Source: Methylobacterium sp. NEAU K | GTDB lineage: Bacteria; Pseudomonadota; Alphaproteobacteria; Rhizobiales; Beijerinckiaceae | DNA length: 64,000 nt | Direction: 5' to 3' | Assembly: GCF_030700285.1 (NCBI RefSeq) | Contig: NZ_JAUYZJ010000002.1 | Coordinates: 248,001-312,000, forward strand | Shown: one piece after another, positions 1-7,762 of the stretch | Numbering within the stretch: position 1 is the first letter of the stretch | How the letters are laid out: the number at the start of each line of letters is the position of its first letter | Made by a program: the position numbers and the translations under genes | The notes under the pieces: generated by a model | Databases searched by the model: none | What the model was told of the DNA's origin: nothing | What the model saw: only the letters and a program-made list of their open reading frames with translations

Positions 1-93
1 GAGCGGCTGTTCCGAGAAACCGTGGAGGCGCGCGCGGCCGGCTCCGCGCCGGCGGCCGGGGCGCCGGCCGAGAGCCTCAAGGACACGCCTTGA
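1..93 (+). CDS. 3' end of an unidentified gene (partial)
   Basis: An open frame enters from the left edge and stops at TGA 91-93, giving 30 residues that begin ERLFRETVEA and end in ESLKDTP. The segment is rich in Ala, Pro and Gly, like a low-complexity C-terminal tail. It converges on the glycosyltransferase gene, whose stop lies 3 bases beyond. Codon use (G or C at almost every third position) fits the rest of the window. No domain can be recognised from so short a piece, so no function is offered. Confidence 0.5.
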   Translation, partial: ERLFRETVEARAAGSAPAAGAPAESLKDTP

Positions 94-96
94 GGC

Positions 97-1449
97 TCAG
101 GCGTCGTCGAACGCCAGCGCCTCTGCAGGATACGCGATCATCATCTGCCGCTGCGCGTCGGTGTTCTGCCACTCGCCGACCTTGATGTAGCGGCCGTGCA
201 GGTCGCGGACCTCGACCACCTTTCCGATGGTCGGGATCGACTGGAAGCCTTGCGGCCAGTTGGACGCGAAATAGAACACCTGCTCGACCTCCTCCGACAG
301 GTGGCAGATCGCCGGACCGAAGGTGCCCAATCCGAAGACGAGGTAGCGACCGTTCACGAGGGCTGAGACGTCGGCGACGAGAGACTCGCTCTGTGTCTCC
401 ACTGGGAGGCCGAGCGCGCGGGCGTAGGCCTCCACCTCGGCGATCACCGGATTCAACCGGTTCTCGAACACGAGCTTCACCGAGCGGATGCGGCCCTCCC
501 CGCTCAAGCGGTCGATCACCATGCGGTAGAACGCGAAGGGCGGCTGCGGGTAGTGCGGATCGACCCAGGTGCTGAAGATGTCCCCCGACCGGATGTGGAT
601 GAGCAACTGGTCGTCGGGCTTATCGGGAAACCGCGCCGGCAGCCCGTTGAACAGCGGACGGATCACCGACTGCACGATCGTGCGCGAGTCCGGCGGGCTG
701 TGGAGGCCTACCAGCCGCTGGAACTGGGTCGGATCGAAGTACAGGCCCGACAGGAAGTAGCCGCCCGCCGGCATTGGCTCGTCCGGCGGGATGAAGGTGA
801 TGCCGTCGCAGGTGAGCCGCTCAGTGAGGAAGATCACCTTGCTGCGGTCGACCTTCGGGACCTTGATGTATTTCAGGTTCAGCGCTTTCGCGACCGAGAC
901 CGCGATGACGTACTGGACGAGGCAATTGCCGAACGCGCCGTTCTCGAACAGCGACAGGCCGACGAGCGTGCGGCTCGTCCGACCGGGACCCTGCTGGAGG
1001 CTGTACGAGGTGTAGACGTTGGCGCCCGGATTCTCATTGAGCAGAGTCACGTCGAGGTCCAGCATCGCCCGCAGGGACAGCAGGTCCAGGGCGGCCTCCT
1101 CGGACCGGACCCGGACCGCGCGGACCCGCGGGGAATCCGGCACTGCGACCCGCAGATGGCGCGCCCAGGCGCGCTCGTCGGCACCGATGAAGGCCGTGAT
1201 CGAGCCCGGCGCGACGTGCGGGGACGTGATCCCAGGCTCGGACCAGACCGCACCGTCCTGCGAGACCATCACGGCGACGTCAGCGGGGAGCGCGCCCTCC
1301 TCTGCCGGGACCAGGACGATGGAATGGATCGGGAATCGGCCGCCGAGATCGATCTCCAGCCACGTCCGCCCCTCGGCCGCGATCGTCCGCGGCGCGCGGC
1401 CGGCTGCGAGGTCCACGAGGACCGGACTCGGGTCGTCTGCCAGGGACAT
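97..1449 (-). CDS. Putative fucosyltransferase-like glycosyltransferase with N-terminal discoidin-like domain
   Basis: A 450-residue protein. Residues about 10-140 look like a discoidin (F5/8 type C) beta-sandwich, with WLEIDLG near the front and VSQDGAVW further on, a layout typical of carbohydrate-binding modules. The C-terminal part carries LLIHIRSGDIF, resembling the donor-binding H-x-R-x-G-D motif of alpha-1,2-fucosyltransferase-like (GT11/GT23-type) enzymes, followed by a Rossmann-like region. I infer transfer of a sugar to a surface glycan; substrate and linkage cannot be read. The start is ATG 1449 because GGAGA lies 5-6 bases upstream. The frame stays open further upstream, but that stretch is antisense to a riboswitch and is not credible coding. 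It is divergent from the cobalamin genes and not obviously connected to them. Confidence 0.7.
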   Translation of the reverse strand: MSLADDPSPVLVDLAAGRAPRTIAAEGRTWLEIDLGGRFPIHSIVLVPAEEGALPADVAVMVSQDGAVWSEPGITSPHVAPGSITAFIGADERAWARHLRVAVPDSPRVRAVRVRSEEAALDLLSLRAMLDLDVTLLNENPGANVYTSYSLQQGPGRTSRTLVGLSLFENGAFGNCLVQYVIAVSVAKALNLKYIKVPKVDRSKVIFLTERLTCDGITFIPPDEPMPAGGYFLSGLYFDPTQFQRLVGLHSPPDSRTIVQSVIRPLFNGLPARFPDKPDDQLLIHIRSGDIFSTWVDPHYPQPPFAFYRMVIDRLSGEGRIRSVKLVFENRLNPVIAEVEAYARALGLPVETQSESLVADVSALVNGRYLVFGLGTFGPAICHLSEEVEQVFYFASNWPQGFQSIPTIGKVVEVRDLHGRYIKVGEWQNTDAQRQMMIAYPAEALAFDDA

Positions 1450-1594
1450 CGTGTCTCCGAATGGATCGCGGCCGACTGTGCCGCAAGCACCACCGCACGG
1501 CACGTCCGGCGGTGCCCGCATCGAGGCGCACCCGTCAAGCCCGGCCGCGCGGGCGATGACCTGTAGGAATCGGGCGCGATCTGCGGCGTCTGCG

Positions 1595-1623
1595 TTGTGC
1601 GCAAGCCGTCTTGCGTCTACAGA
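1595..1623 (+). promoter_or_regulatory. Candidate sigma-70 promoter of the cobalamin riboswitch operon
   Basis: TTGTGC at 1595-1600 and TACAGA at 1618-1623 are separated by 17 bases and sit just before the riboswitch. The -10 match is weak, as is common in alphaproteobacteria. The call rests on position more than on sequence. Confidence 0.3.
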
Positions 1624-1631
1624 GAATCCGT

Positions 1632-1797
1632 GACGGTGCCCCGGAGACGGGGTGAAAAGGGAATGCGGTGAGGAGGCGCGCCTCCGAATCCGCGGCTGCC
1701 CCCGCAACTGTGAGCGGCGAGCGTCTGCCAGACGGCCACCGGAGCGATCCGGGAAGGCGGCAGGCGCGCCGAGCCGCGAGCCAGGAGACCTGCCGTC
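1632..1797 (+). promoter_or_regulatory. Cobalamin riboswitch (AdoCbl-type leader)
   Basis: The hallmarks of the cobalamin aptamer occur in order. A 5' GACGGTGCC pairs with the 3' CTGCCGTC. GGTGAAAAGGGAA with GCGGTG follows at 1651-1670, then the core GCTGCCCCCGCAACTGTGAG at about 1694-1713, and the B12 box GCCAGGAGACCTGCC at about 1780-1794. It ends about 50 bases before cbtB. In this family B12 binding usually represses the downstream genes, here cobalt uptake and cobalamin synthesis. No clear intrinsic terminator lies between aptamer and gene, so control of translation initiation is the simplest inference. Confidence 0.95.
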
Positions 1798-1845
1798 ACA
1801 ACAGGATCCCGAAATGCCGCCGGTGGGGCGGCTGGAGACGCATTG

Positions 1846-2028
1846 ATGACCACCTCGACTCTCGCCCCCGTCGCTGCCGGCACCCGCGCAAGCGAGCGCA
1901 CGCTCGCCGTCGCGCTCGCGGCCTTCCTGGGCCTCGGCCTCCTGTTCATGGCGGGCTTCTCGCCGGCGATCGCGCTTCACAACGCGGCGCACGACTTCCG
2001 GCATACCCAGAACTTCCCCTGTCACTGA
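1846..2028 (+). CDS. cbtB: CbtB, small cobalt transporter subunit
   Basis: A 60-residue protein with one hydrophobic segment (about residues 20-41) and a His-containing tail (HNAAHDFRH ending NFPCH), the pattern of CbtB. CbtA/CbtB were proposed as B12-regulated cobalt transporters because they follow cobalamin riboswitches, which is the case here. The ATG at 1846 follows GGAG by 8 bases; a TTG directly before it is in frame but less likely. It is the first gene after the riboswitch, and cbtA follows after 16 bases. The tail probably binds Co2+ at the membrane face. Confidence 0.9.
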   Translation: MTTSTLAPVAAGTRASERTLAVALAAFLGLGLLFMAGFSPAIALHNAAHDFRHTQNFPCH

Positions 2029-2044
2029 AGCCCCTGCCGCAGGG

Positions 2045-2779
2045 ATGATCATCCGGCTTCTGTCGGCGGCGCTGGCCGCCGGCTTCCTCGCGGCCGTCGT
2101 CGTGACGGGCCTCGAGCTGACGCTCACCTCGCCCCTGATCGCGGCCGCCGAGCGGTACGAGACCCAGGAGACGCACCAGGCCGATCGCGGCCTGCCGATC
2201 GTCCTGGCGCATGCCGGGCACGATCACGCCGCGCCGGACGCAGCGCCCGAATGGCAGCCCGGCGAAGGCCTGCCGCGGATGGCATTCACGGCGCTGGCGA
2301 CCCTGGTCGGCGCCGTGGGCTATGCATTGCTGCTCGGCGCCGTGATGCTGGCCTGCGGACGCGAGCCGACGCCGCAGCGCGCCCTCGCCTTCGCGGTGGC
2401 GGGTTTCGCCAGCGTCGCCCTGGCTCCGGGGCTCGGTTTGCCGCCGGAACTGCCGGGGAGCGAGGCGGCGCCGCTCGCCGCTCGGCAGGCGTGGTGGGTA
2501 ATGACCGTGGCTTCCACCGGCATGGGCCTCTACCTGATCGCGATCCGCCGCTCGCTCATCGCCATCCTGGGCGGCCTCGTGCTGATCGTGGCGCCCCATG
2601 TGACCGGCGCGCCGCTGCCACCGGAGGGCGAGTCCGCACTTCCCGCTGCGCTCGCCGCGCAGTTCGCGGCGCGCTCGCTGGCTATCGGCTTCGTGTTCTG
2701 GGCCTTGATTGGCCTCGGCTTCGGCTGGGCGTGGCAGGTATTCGGCCGGAAGCCCGCCCAAGGGACGGCCGATGTCTGA
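2045..2779 (+). CDS. cbtA: CbtA, cobalt transporter membrane subunit
   Basis: A 244-residue protein with about five hydrophobic segments. The first loop carries a metal-ligand-like AHAGHDHA sequence. Length and layout fit the CbtA family, predicted to carry cobalt across the inner membrane with CbtB. The gene lies 16 bases after cbtB, and its stop overlaps the next start by 8 bases, so the riboswitch operon continues. Transport itself is inferred from family and context. Confidence 0.9.
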   Translation: MIIRLLSAALAAGFLAAVVVTGLELTLTSPLIAAAERYETQETHQADRGLPIVLAHAGHDHAAPDAAPEWQPGEGLPRMAFTALATLVGAVGYALLLGAVMLACGREPTPQRALAFAVAGFASVALAPGLGLPPELPGSEAAPLAARQAWWVMTVASTGMGLYLIAIRRSLIAILGGLVLIVAPHVTGAPLPPEGESALPAALAAQFAARSLAIGFVFWALIGLGFGWAWQVFGRKPAQGTADV

Positions 2780-3170
2780 GACTCTCCTCTACGTCTGCAC
2801 GACCTGCCGTCGCGAAGGCGACAACCCGGACGGTCCCCGCGCCGGCGCCCGCCTCCTCGACGCCTTGCGCGCGCGCAACACGGCACCGCACCTGCGGATC
2901 GAGGCCGTCGAGTGCCTGTCGGTATGCAAGCGTCCTTGCACGGTAGCGGTCGCGTCATCGCACCGTTGGACCTACGTGTACGGAGACATGGACCCGGCCG
3001 AGTCCGCCGCGGTCATCCTCGAAGGGCTCGCGGCCTATGCCGCCACGCCCGACGGGATCGTGCCGTGGCGGGAGCGTCCGGCCGCCTTCAAGACCGGGGT
3101 TATCGCCCGCATCCCCCCGTTTCCCGATCCCCGCCCGCTTCCGGCCGGCACCCTGGAGCCCGCGGAATGA
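2772..3170 (+). CDS. DUF1636 family putative metal-binding protein
   Basis: A 132-residue protein. It starts with a thioredoxin-like-ferredoxin pattern: CTTCRREGD near residues 9-12 and a second pair in VECLSVCKRPC near residues 49-57. This four-to-five cysteine layout resembles [2Fe-2S] thioredoxin-like folds and is the mark of DUF1636. The family is often found in B12 and cobalt loci. The start overlaps the cbtA stop by 8 bases and its stop overlaps the cobW start, so translation is coupled between transporter and metallochaperone. A role in cobalt handling or redox supply to the pathway is inference; the biochemical activity is unknown. Confidence 0.8.
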   Translation: MSETLLYVCTTCRREGDNPDGPRAGARLLDALRARNTAPHLRIEAVECLSVCKRPCTVAVASSHRWTYVYGDMDPAESAAVILEGLAAYAATPDGIVPWRERPAAFKTGVIARIPPFPDPRPLPAGTLEPAE

Positions 3171-4201
3171 CCATCGTCGCCAAGATCCCCTGCACCATCG
3201 TCACCGGCTTCCTCGGGGCCGGCAAGACGACACTCGTCCGCCACGTCATCGAGCACGCCAAGGGGCGGCGCCTTGCCATCCTGGTCAACGAGTTCGGCGA
3301 TGTCGGCTTCGACAAGTCGTTCCTGGCCGCCTGCGGGGTGGAGGGCTGCACCGAGGACGCGATCGTCGAGCTGCCGAACGGCTGCATCTGCTGCACCGTG
3401 GCGGACGATTTCGTGCCGGCTCTCGAATCGCTGCTTGGCCGCGCCGAGCCGCCGGAGCACATCCTGATCGAGACCTCCGGCCTCGCCCTGCCGAAGCCCC
3501 TGGTCCAGGCCTTCCAATGGCCGGCGATCCGCTCGCGGGTGACCGTGGACGGAGTCGTGGCGGTGGTCGACGGGCCGGCGGTGGCCGCGGGGGCCTTCGC
3601 GGAGGATCCGGCGGCGCTCGCCGCGCAGCGGGCGGCCGACAGCGCGGTCGACCACGACAATCCGCTGGAGGAGGTGTTCGAGGATCAGCTGCTCTGCGCC
3701 GACCTCGTGGTGCTCAACAAGTCCGACATGCTCGGCTCCGAGGCGCGCGCTCGGGTACGGGCCGAGGTCGAGGCGCACCTGCCGCGCGCCGTGAAGGTGG
3801 TCGAGACGGAGAACGGGGCGATCGACCCGCTGGTGCTGCTCGGCCTCGGCGCCGCGGCCGAGGACGACCTCGACGCCCGGCCCTCGCATCACGGCGACGG
3901 CGAGGATCACGACCACGACGACTTCGAGACCGTAGCGCTGCCGGTCCGCCCGGCCGTTACGGCAGGGGACCTCGCCGCCCGGGTCGAGAAGGCCGCCGAG
4001 GCCGCGGGCGTCCTGCGCATCAAGGGGTTTGTAGAGGTCGAGGGCAAGGCCATGCGCCTCGTGGTTCAGGGTGTCGGCCGGCGCGTCACCCATCATTTTG
4101 ATCGGCCCTGGCGGCCGGGCGAGAGCCGCGATGGACGCCTCGTGGTGATCGGCCTCAAGGGGTTCGACCAGGACGCCGTGGCGACGGCGCTCGCGGGATG
4201 A
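3167..4201 (+). CDS. cobW: CobW, cobalt-handling G3E GTPase
   Basis: A 344-residue GTPase of the COG0523/G3E family. Walker A GFLGAGKTT is at residues 14-22 and the metal-binding C-x-C-C motif is Cys73-Ile-Cys75-Cys76. NKSD (guanine specificity) occurs near residue 185, and a His/Asp-rich linker (HHGDGEDHDHDD) near residue 240. CobW is known to deliver Co2+ for the cobaltochelatase step, and cobN follows directly, which fits. The ATG at 3167 overlaps the stop of the DUF1636 gene by 4 bases; a longer in-frame reading runs through that gene and is rejected. Zinc-handling relatives exist, but this context makes the cobalt assignment strong. Confidence 0.93.
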   Translation: MTIVAKIPCTIVTGFLGAGKTTLVRHVIEHAKGRRLAILVNEFGDVGFDKSFLAACGVEGCTEDAIVELPNGCICCTVADDFVPALESLLGRAEPPEHILIETSGLALPKPLVQAFQWPAIRSRVTVDGVVAVVDGPAVAAGAFAEDPAALAAQRAADSAVDHDNPLEEVFEDQLLCADLVVLNKSDMLGSEARARVRAEVEAHLPRAVKVVETENGAIDPLVLLGLGAAAEDDLDARPSHHGDGEDHDHDDFETVALPVRPAVTAGDLAARVEKAAEAAGVLRIKGFVEVEGKAMRLVVQGVGRRVTHHFDRPWRPGESRDGRLVVIGLKGFDQDAVATALAG

Positions 4202-4273
4202 CGTCGATCGCGCGCGCCCTCTCTGCCAGAAGCGGCGCGCGCACCCGTCTCGGCGCGATCTAGGGGCGGCGCG

Positions 4274-7200
4274 ATGCATCTCGTGCGCATTGATGCCGTT
4301 TCCCTCGACGAGGGCGAGGCGGCGGTGGATCTCGGGCAGGAGCCCGGCGACCTCGTCGTGCTGTCGTTCACCGACAGCGACCTCGCTGGGATCGGGCAGG
4401 CCCTGGCCGCCGAGCCGGGATTGCCGAGCCTGAGACTCGCCAAGCTCGCCAAGCTTCGGCACCCAATGTCGGTGGACCTTTACGTCGAGCGGGTGGTCGC
4501 GCGCGCAAAGCTCGTGGTGATCCGCTGCCTTGGCGGCCTCGATTACTGGCGCTACGGGATCGAGCGTTGCGCCGCCGCGGCCCGGGCGCATGGGGTCGTC
4601 CTAGTCGTGCTGCCGGGTGACGACCGGCCCGACCCGCGGCTCGTCGATTTCTGCACCGATCCCGTTTTCGCCCGACAGGTCGACGCGTATTTCCGGGCCG
4701 GCGGCCCGGATAACCTGCGGCGGATGCTGCGGCTTCTGGCGGCCCGAATCGGCGCGGGCGACCCGGTGGAGCCGCCCCAGCCGCTGCCGCGCGGCTTCCC
4801 CTGGTGCCCGGGCTGCGGCGTGCTGCCGCTCGCCACGGCGACCGAGGCGGCCGTGACCGCCGTGCCGATGGCGGAGAGCAAACCGCTGGCGCTGGTTCTG
4901 GTCTACCGCTCTGCGGTGCTCGGCGGCGATACCGCGCCGTTCGTCGTCCTCATCGAGGCCCTGCGCGCCCGCGGGATCGGCGTGCTGCCGATGGCGGTGT
5001 CGAGCCTGAAGGAGCCGGAAGCCGCCTTGGCCGTCGCGGCAGCCGTCCGGGCGCGCAAGCCGGACCTCGTGATCGCCGCCACCGCCTTCTCGGCCCGCGA
5101 AGACGGGATCGACTTCGTCCTCGACGGGGCCGATTGCCCGGTTCTGCAGGCCTTCACGGTCGGATCGCCGCACGCGGCCTGGGAAGCTTCGGCGCGGGGG
5201 CTGGGCGCGTCCGACCTCGCCATGCAAGTGGCCCTGCCGGAATTCGATGGCCGGCTCTCGGGCTTCCCGATCTCCTTCAAGGAGGAATCCCCGGAGGTGG
5301 CGGGCTTCGCGGAGCGCCGGGCCGTGCCGTATGCGCCCGGGATCACGGCGCTCGCCGAGCGGGCCGCCGGCTGGCTCCGGCTCGCCGCCCTGCCCCGCTC
5401 CGAGCGGCGCGTCGCCGTGGTGCTGTCGGACTACCCGGCGCGCGGCGGACGGGCAGGCTTCGCCGTCGGCCTCGACACGCCCGAGAGCGCCCGCGCCGTC
5501 CTCGCCGACCTCGCCGAGGCGGGCTACGCGGCGGACGGCCTCCCCGAGGCGGCCGAGCTGATGCACGCGCTCACCGAGGGCGCGGCCGAATTCTGCGTGC
5601 CGCTGGCCGACTACGCCGCCTGGCTCGACACCTTGCCCGCTCCCTCGCGCGATGCCCTCGCGGAACGCTGGGGCGAGCCGGTCGCCGACCCGGCCTGCCG
5701 CGACGGCCTGTTCCGGTTCCGGATGGTCGTCGGCAAGCACGCTTTTCCTCCCCCTTCTGCGGGCAAGGGTGTCCCGGCCTTGATGCCAGGTCGCGAGAGG
5801 GGCAGCGCGACGCTGCGGATTGAGCCTCCAGACACGACCTTACCGGACACGGCGCTCCCCTCTGCCCCTATGCTCGGCAAGGCGCCCTCCCCCGCAGAGA
5901 CGGGAGGGCGAGTCGCCCTCTTCCTCCAACCCGACCGCGGCCGGGATCCCGACCGCAAGGCGGGCTATCACGACCCCGAGCGGGTCCCGACCCACGCCTA
6001 CCTGGCCTTCCATCTCGGGCTTCGGCAGAACTTCGACGCTCTGGTGCAGCTCGGCACGCACGGCACCACCGAGTGGTTGCCCGGCAAGGCGGTGGCGCTT
6101 TCGCCCGGTTGCTACCCGGCGCTGTGCGTCGGCGCCCTGCCGGTCATCTACCCGTTCATCGTCGACGACCCGGGCGAGGCCGCCCCGCTCAAGCGCCGGC
6201 TGGGTGGGATCGCGCTCGGTCACCTGACCCCCGACATCGCCGTGCATGCGTTGTCCCCGGAGGCCGCGCGCCTGCGCGAACTGGTAGAGGAATATTCTGC
6301 CGCCAGCGTGCTCGACCCGCGCCGAGCCGGGCTGATCGCCCGCGCGATCCTGGAGGATGCCGAGGCGGCAGGGCTGCTCGACGGCGCCGGCATCGGTCCG
6401 GACACGCCCATGGACGAGGCGCTGACGCGGCTCGACGCCCATCTCTGCGATCTCGGCGAGACCGCGTTCCGCGACGGCCTGCACGTCTTCGGACGCGCGC
6501 CCGACGGCGCCCCCGAGCCGGTCGTCGCGAGCGCGGCCGGGGAGCGGGCGGGCCTGCTGGCCGCCCTGGACGGCCGGTTCGTGCCACCGGGGCCAGCAGG
6601 CTCCCCATCGCGCGGCCGCGCCGACGTGCTGCCGACCGGGCGCAACCTCGCCACCCTCGATCCGCGGGCGATCCCGAGCCGGGCCGCGGCGCTTCTCGGC
6701 GAGAAGGCCGCCGTCGCCGTGGTGACGCGATACCTCCAGGACGAAGGCGCGTATCCGGCCCGGATCGTCATGGACCTCTGGGCGTCCCCGACCCTGCGCA
6801 CCGGCGGCGAGGACGTCGCGCACGCCCTCGCGCTCATGGGCGTGCGGCCGGTCTGGGACCATGCCAGCACCCGGGTCACCGGCTTCGAGGTGCTGCCGCT
6901 GGCCATGCTCGACCGGCCGCGCATCGACGTGACCGTGCGCGTCTCCGGCGCGTTCCGCGACACCTTTCCCGACACGCTGGCGCTGATCGACCGGGCCGCC
7001 CGGGCCGTGGCGGCCCGGGACGAGGAGGATTCCGAGAACCCGCTGGCGGCGGCCCGGCGCCGCGGCGAGGCGGCGACCCGGGTCTACGGCGCGGCACCCG
7101 GCCGCTACGGCGCCGGCACGGCCGCCGCCGCCCTCGACGGGGCATGGGAGGGACGCGCCGATCTCGGGCGCGCCTATCTGGCGGCGAGCGGGCACGCCTA

Positions 7201-7762
7201 CGGCGACCGGGAGGGGCCGGACACGGCGTTCGGCGCGCGCGTCGCGGCGGCGGACGCCTACCTGCACGCCTTCGACGTGGCCGAGCGCGACCTGTTCGAC
7301 GGCGATGCCGCGGTGGACGCGATGGGCGGGTTCGCGGCCGCCGCCACGCTTCAGGGTGCCAGCCCCGCACTCTACAGCCTCGACGTCTCGGTACCGGAGC
7401 GGCCGAAGGCCCGCACCGCCCGGGAGGACGCCGCCCGGCTGATCCGCGGGCGGCTCGCCGATCCCCGCTGGATCGCGGCCCAGCTTCGCCACGGCTATCG
7501 GGGCGCGCAGGAACTGGCACAGGGGCTCGATGCGGTGTTCGTGCTCGCCGCCGCGAGCGATGCCGTGACCGATGCCGGCTTCGATCGGCTCTACGCTGCC
7601 TGGATCGCCGACGCGGAGGTGTTCGACCGGCTGCGCGCCGCCAACCCCGCGGCGGCCCGGGCGATCCTGGAGCGGTTCGACGAGGCCCGCGATCGCGGCC
7701 TCTGGCACAGCCGGCGCAATGCCATGCCGGCGGACGCCCTGATGCGGGAGGCGGCCGAATGA
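4274..7762 (+). CDS. cobN: CobN, large subunit of aerobic cobaltochelatase
   Basis: A 1162-residue protein. Conserved CobN/ChlH blocks include LGTHGTTEWLPGK near residue 593 and QPDRGRDPDRKAGYHDP near 550. With CobS and CobT (not in this window) it inserts Co2+ into hydrogenobyrinate a,c-diamide using ATP. The gene begins 72 bases after cobW and its stop overlaps the cobG start (ATGA). An oddity is an extra stretch of about 57 residues (490-546), rich in Pro, Gly, Thr and Arg, between FRMVVGKH and VALFLQPDRGR. In family members I recall, this join is short, so it looks like an in-frame repeat insertion (separate entry). The frame is intact on both sides. Confidence 0.95.
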   Translation: MHLVRIDAVSLDEGEAAVDLGQEPGDLVVLSFTDSDLAGIGQALAAEPGLPSLRLAKLAKLRHPMSVDLYVERVVARAKLVVIRCLGGLDYWRYGIERCAAAARAHGVVLVVLPGDDRPDPRLVDFCTDPVFARQVDAYFRAGGPDNLRRMLRLLAARIGAGDPVEPPQPLPRGFPWCPGCGVLPLATATEAAVTAVPMAESKPLALVLVYRSAVLGGDTAPFVVLIEALRARGIGVLPMAVSSLKEPEAALAVAAAVRARKPDLVIAATAFSAREDGIDFVLDGADCPVLQAFTVGSPHAAWEASARGLGASDLAMQVALPEFDGRLSGFPISFKEESPEVAGFAERRAVPYAPGITALAERAAGWLRLAALPRSERRVAVVLSDYPARGGRAGFAVGLDTPESARAVLADLAEAGYAADGLPEAAELMHALTEGAAEFCVPLADYAAWLDTLPAPSRDALAERWGEPVADPACRDGLFRFRMVVGKHAFPPPSAGKGVPALMPGRERGSATLRIEPPDTTLPDTALPSAPMLGKAPSPAETGGRVALFLQPDRGRDPDRKAGYHDPERVPTHAYLAFHLGLRQNFDALVQLGTHGTTEWLPGKAVALSPGCYPALCVGALPVIYPFIVDDPGEAAPLKRRLGGIALGHLTPDIAVHALSPEAARLRELVEEYSAASVLDPRRAGLIARAILEDAEAAGLLDGAGIGPDTPMDEALTRLDAHLCDLGETAFRDGLHVFGRAPDGAPEPVVASAAGERAGLLAALDGRFVPPGPAGSPSRGRADVLPTGRNLATLDPRAIPSRAAALLGEKAAVAVVTRYLQDEGAYPARIVMDLWASPTLRTGGEDVAHALALMGVRPVWDHASTRVTGFEVLPLAMLDRPRIDVTVRVSGAFRDTFPDTLALIDRAARAVAARDEEDSENPLAAARRRGEAATRVYGAAPGRYGAGTAAAALDGAWEGRADLGRAYLAASGHAYGDREGPDTAFGARVAAADAYLHAFDVAERDLFDGDAAVDAMGGFAAAATLQGASPALYSLDVSVPERPKARTAREDAARLIRGRLADPRWIAAQLRHGYRGAQELAQGLDAVFVLAAASDAVTDAGFDRLYAAWIADAEVFDRLRAANPAAARAILERFDEARDRGLWHSRRNAMPADALMREAAE
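5741..5911 (+). repeat. In-frame palindromic repeat element inserted in cobN
   Basis: A 171-base stretch whose ends are imperfect inverted copies of each other: CTGCGGGCAAGGG on the left against the reverse complement of CCCTCCCCCGCAGAG on the right, about 18 of 25 positions matching by eye. It interrupts two conserved CobN blocks without breaking the frame. The encoded segment is low-complexity. The form recalls the palindromic elements found inside rickettsial genes (RPEs). Copies elsewhere in the genome cannot be checked here. Confidence 0.55.

Noticed and set aside
1450..2127. Upstream extension of the minus-strand glycosyltransferase frame
   Set aside because: It runs antisense through the cobalamin riboswitch and cbtB, and its composition is low-complexity; ATG 1449 has a good ribosome-binding site.
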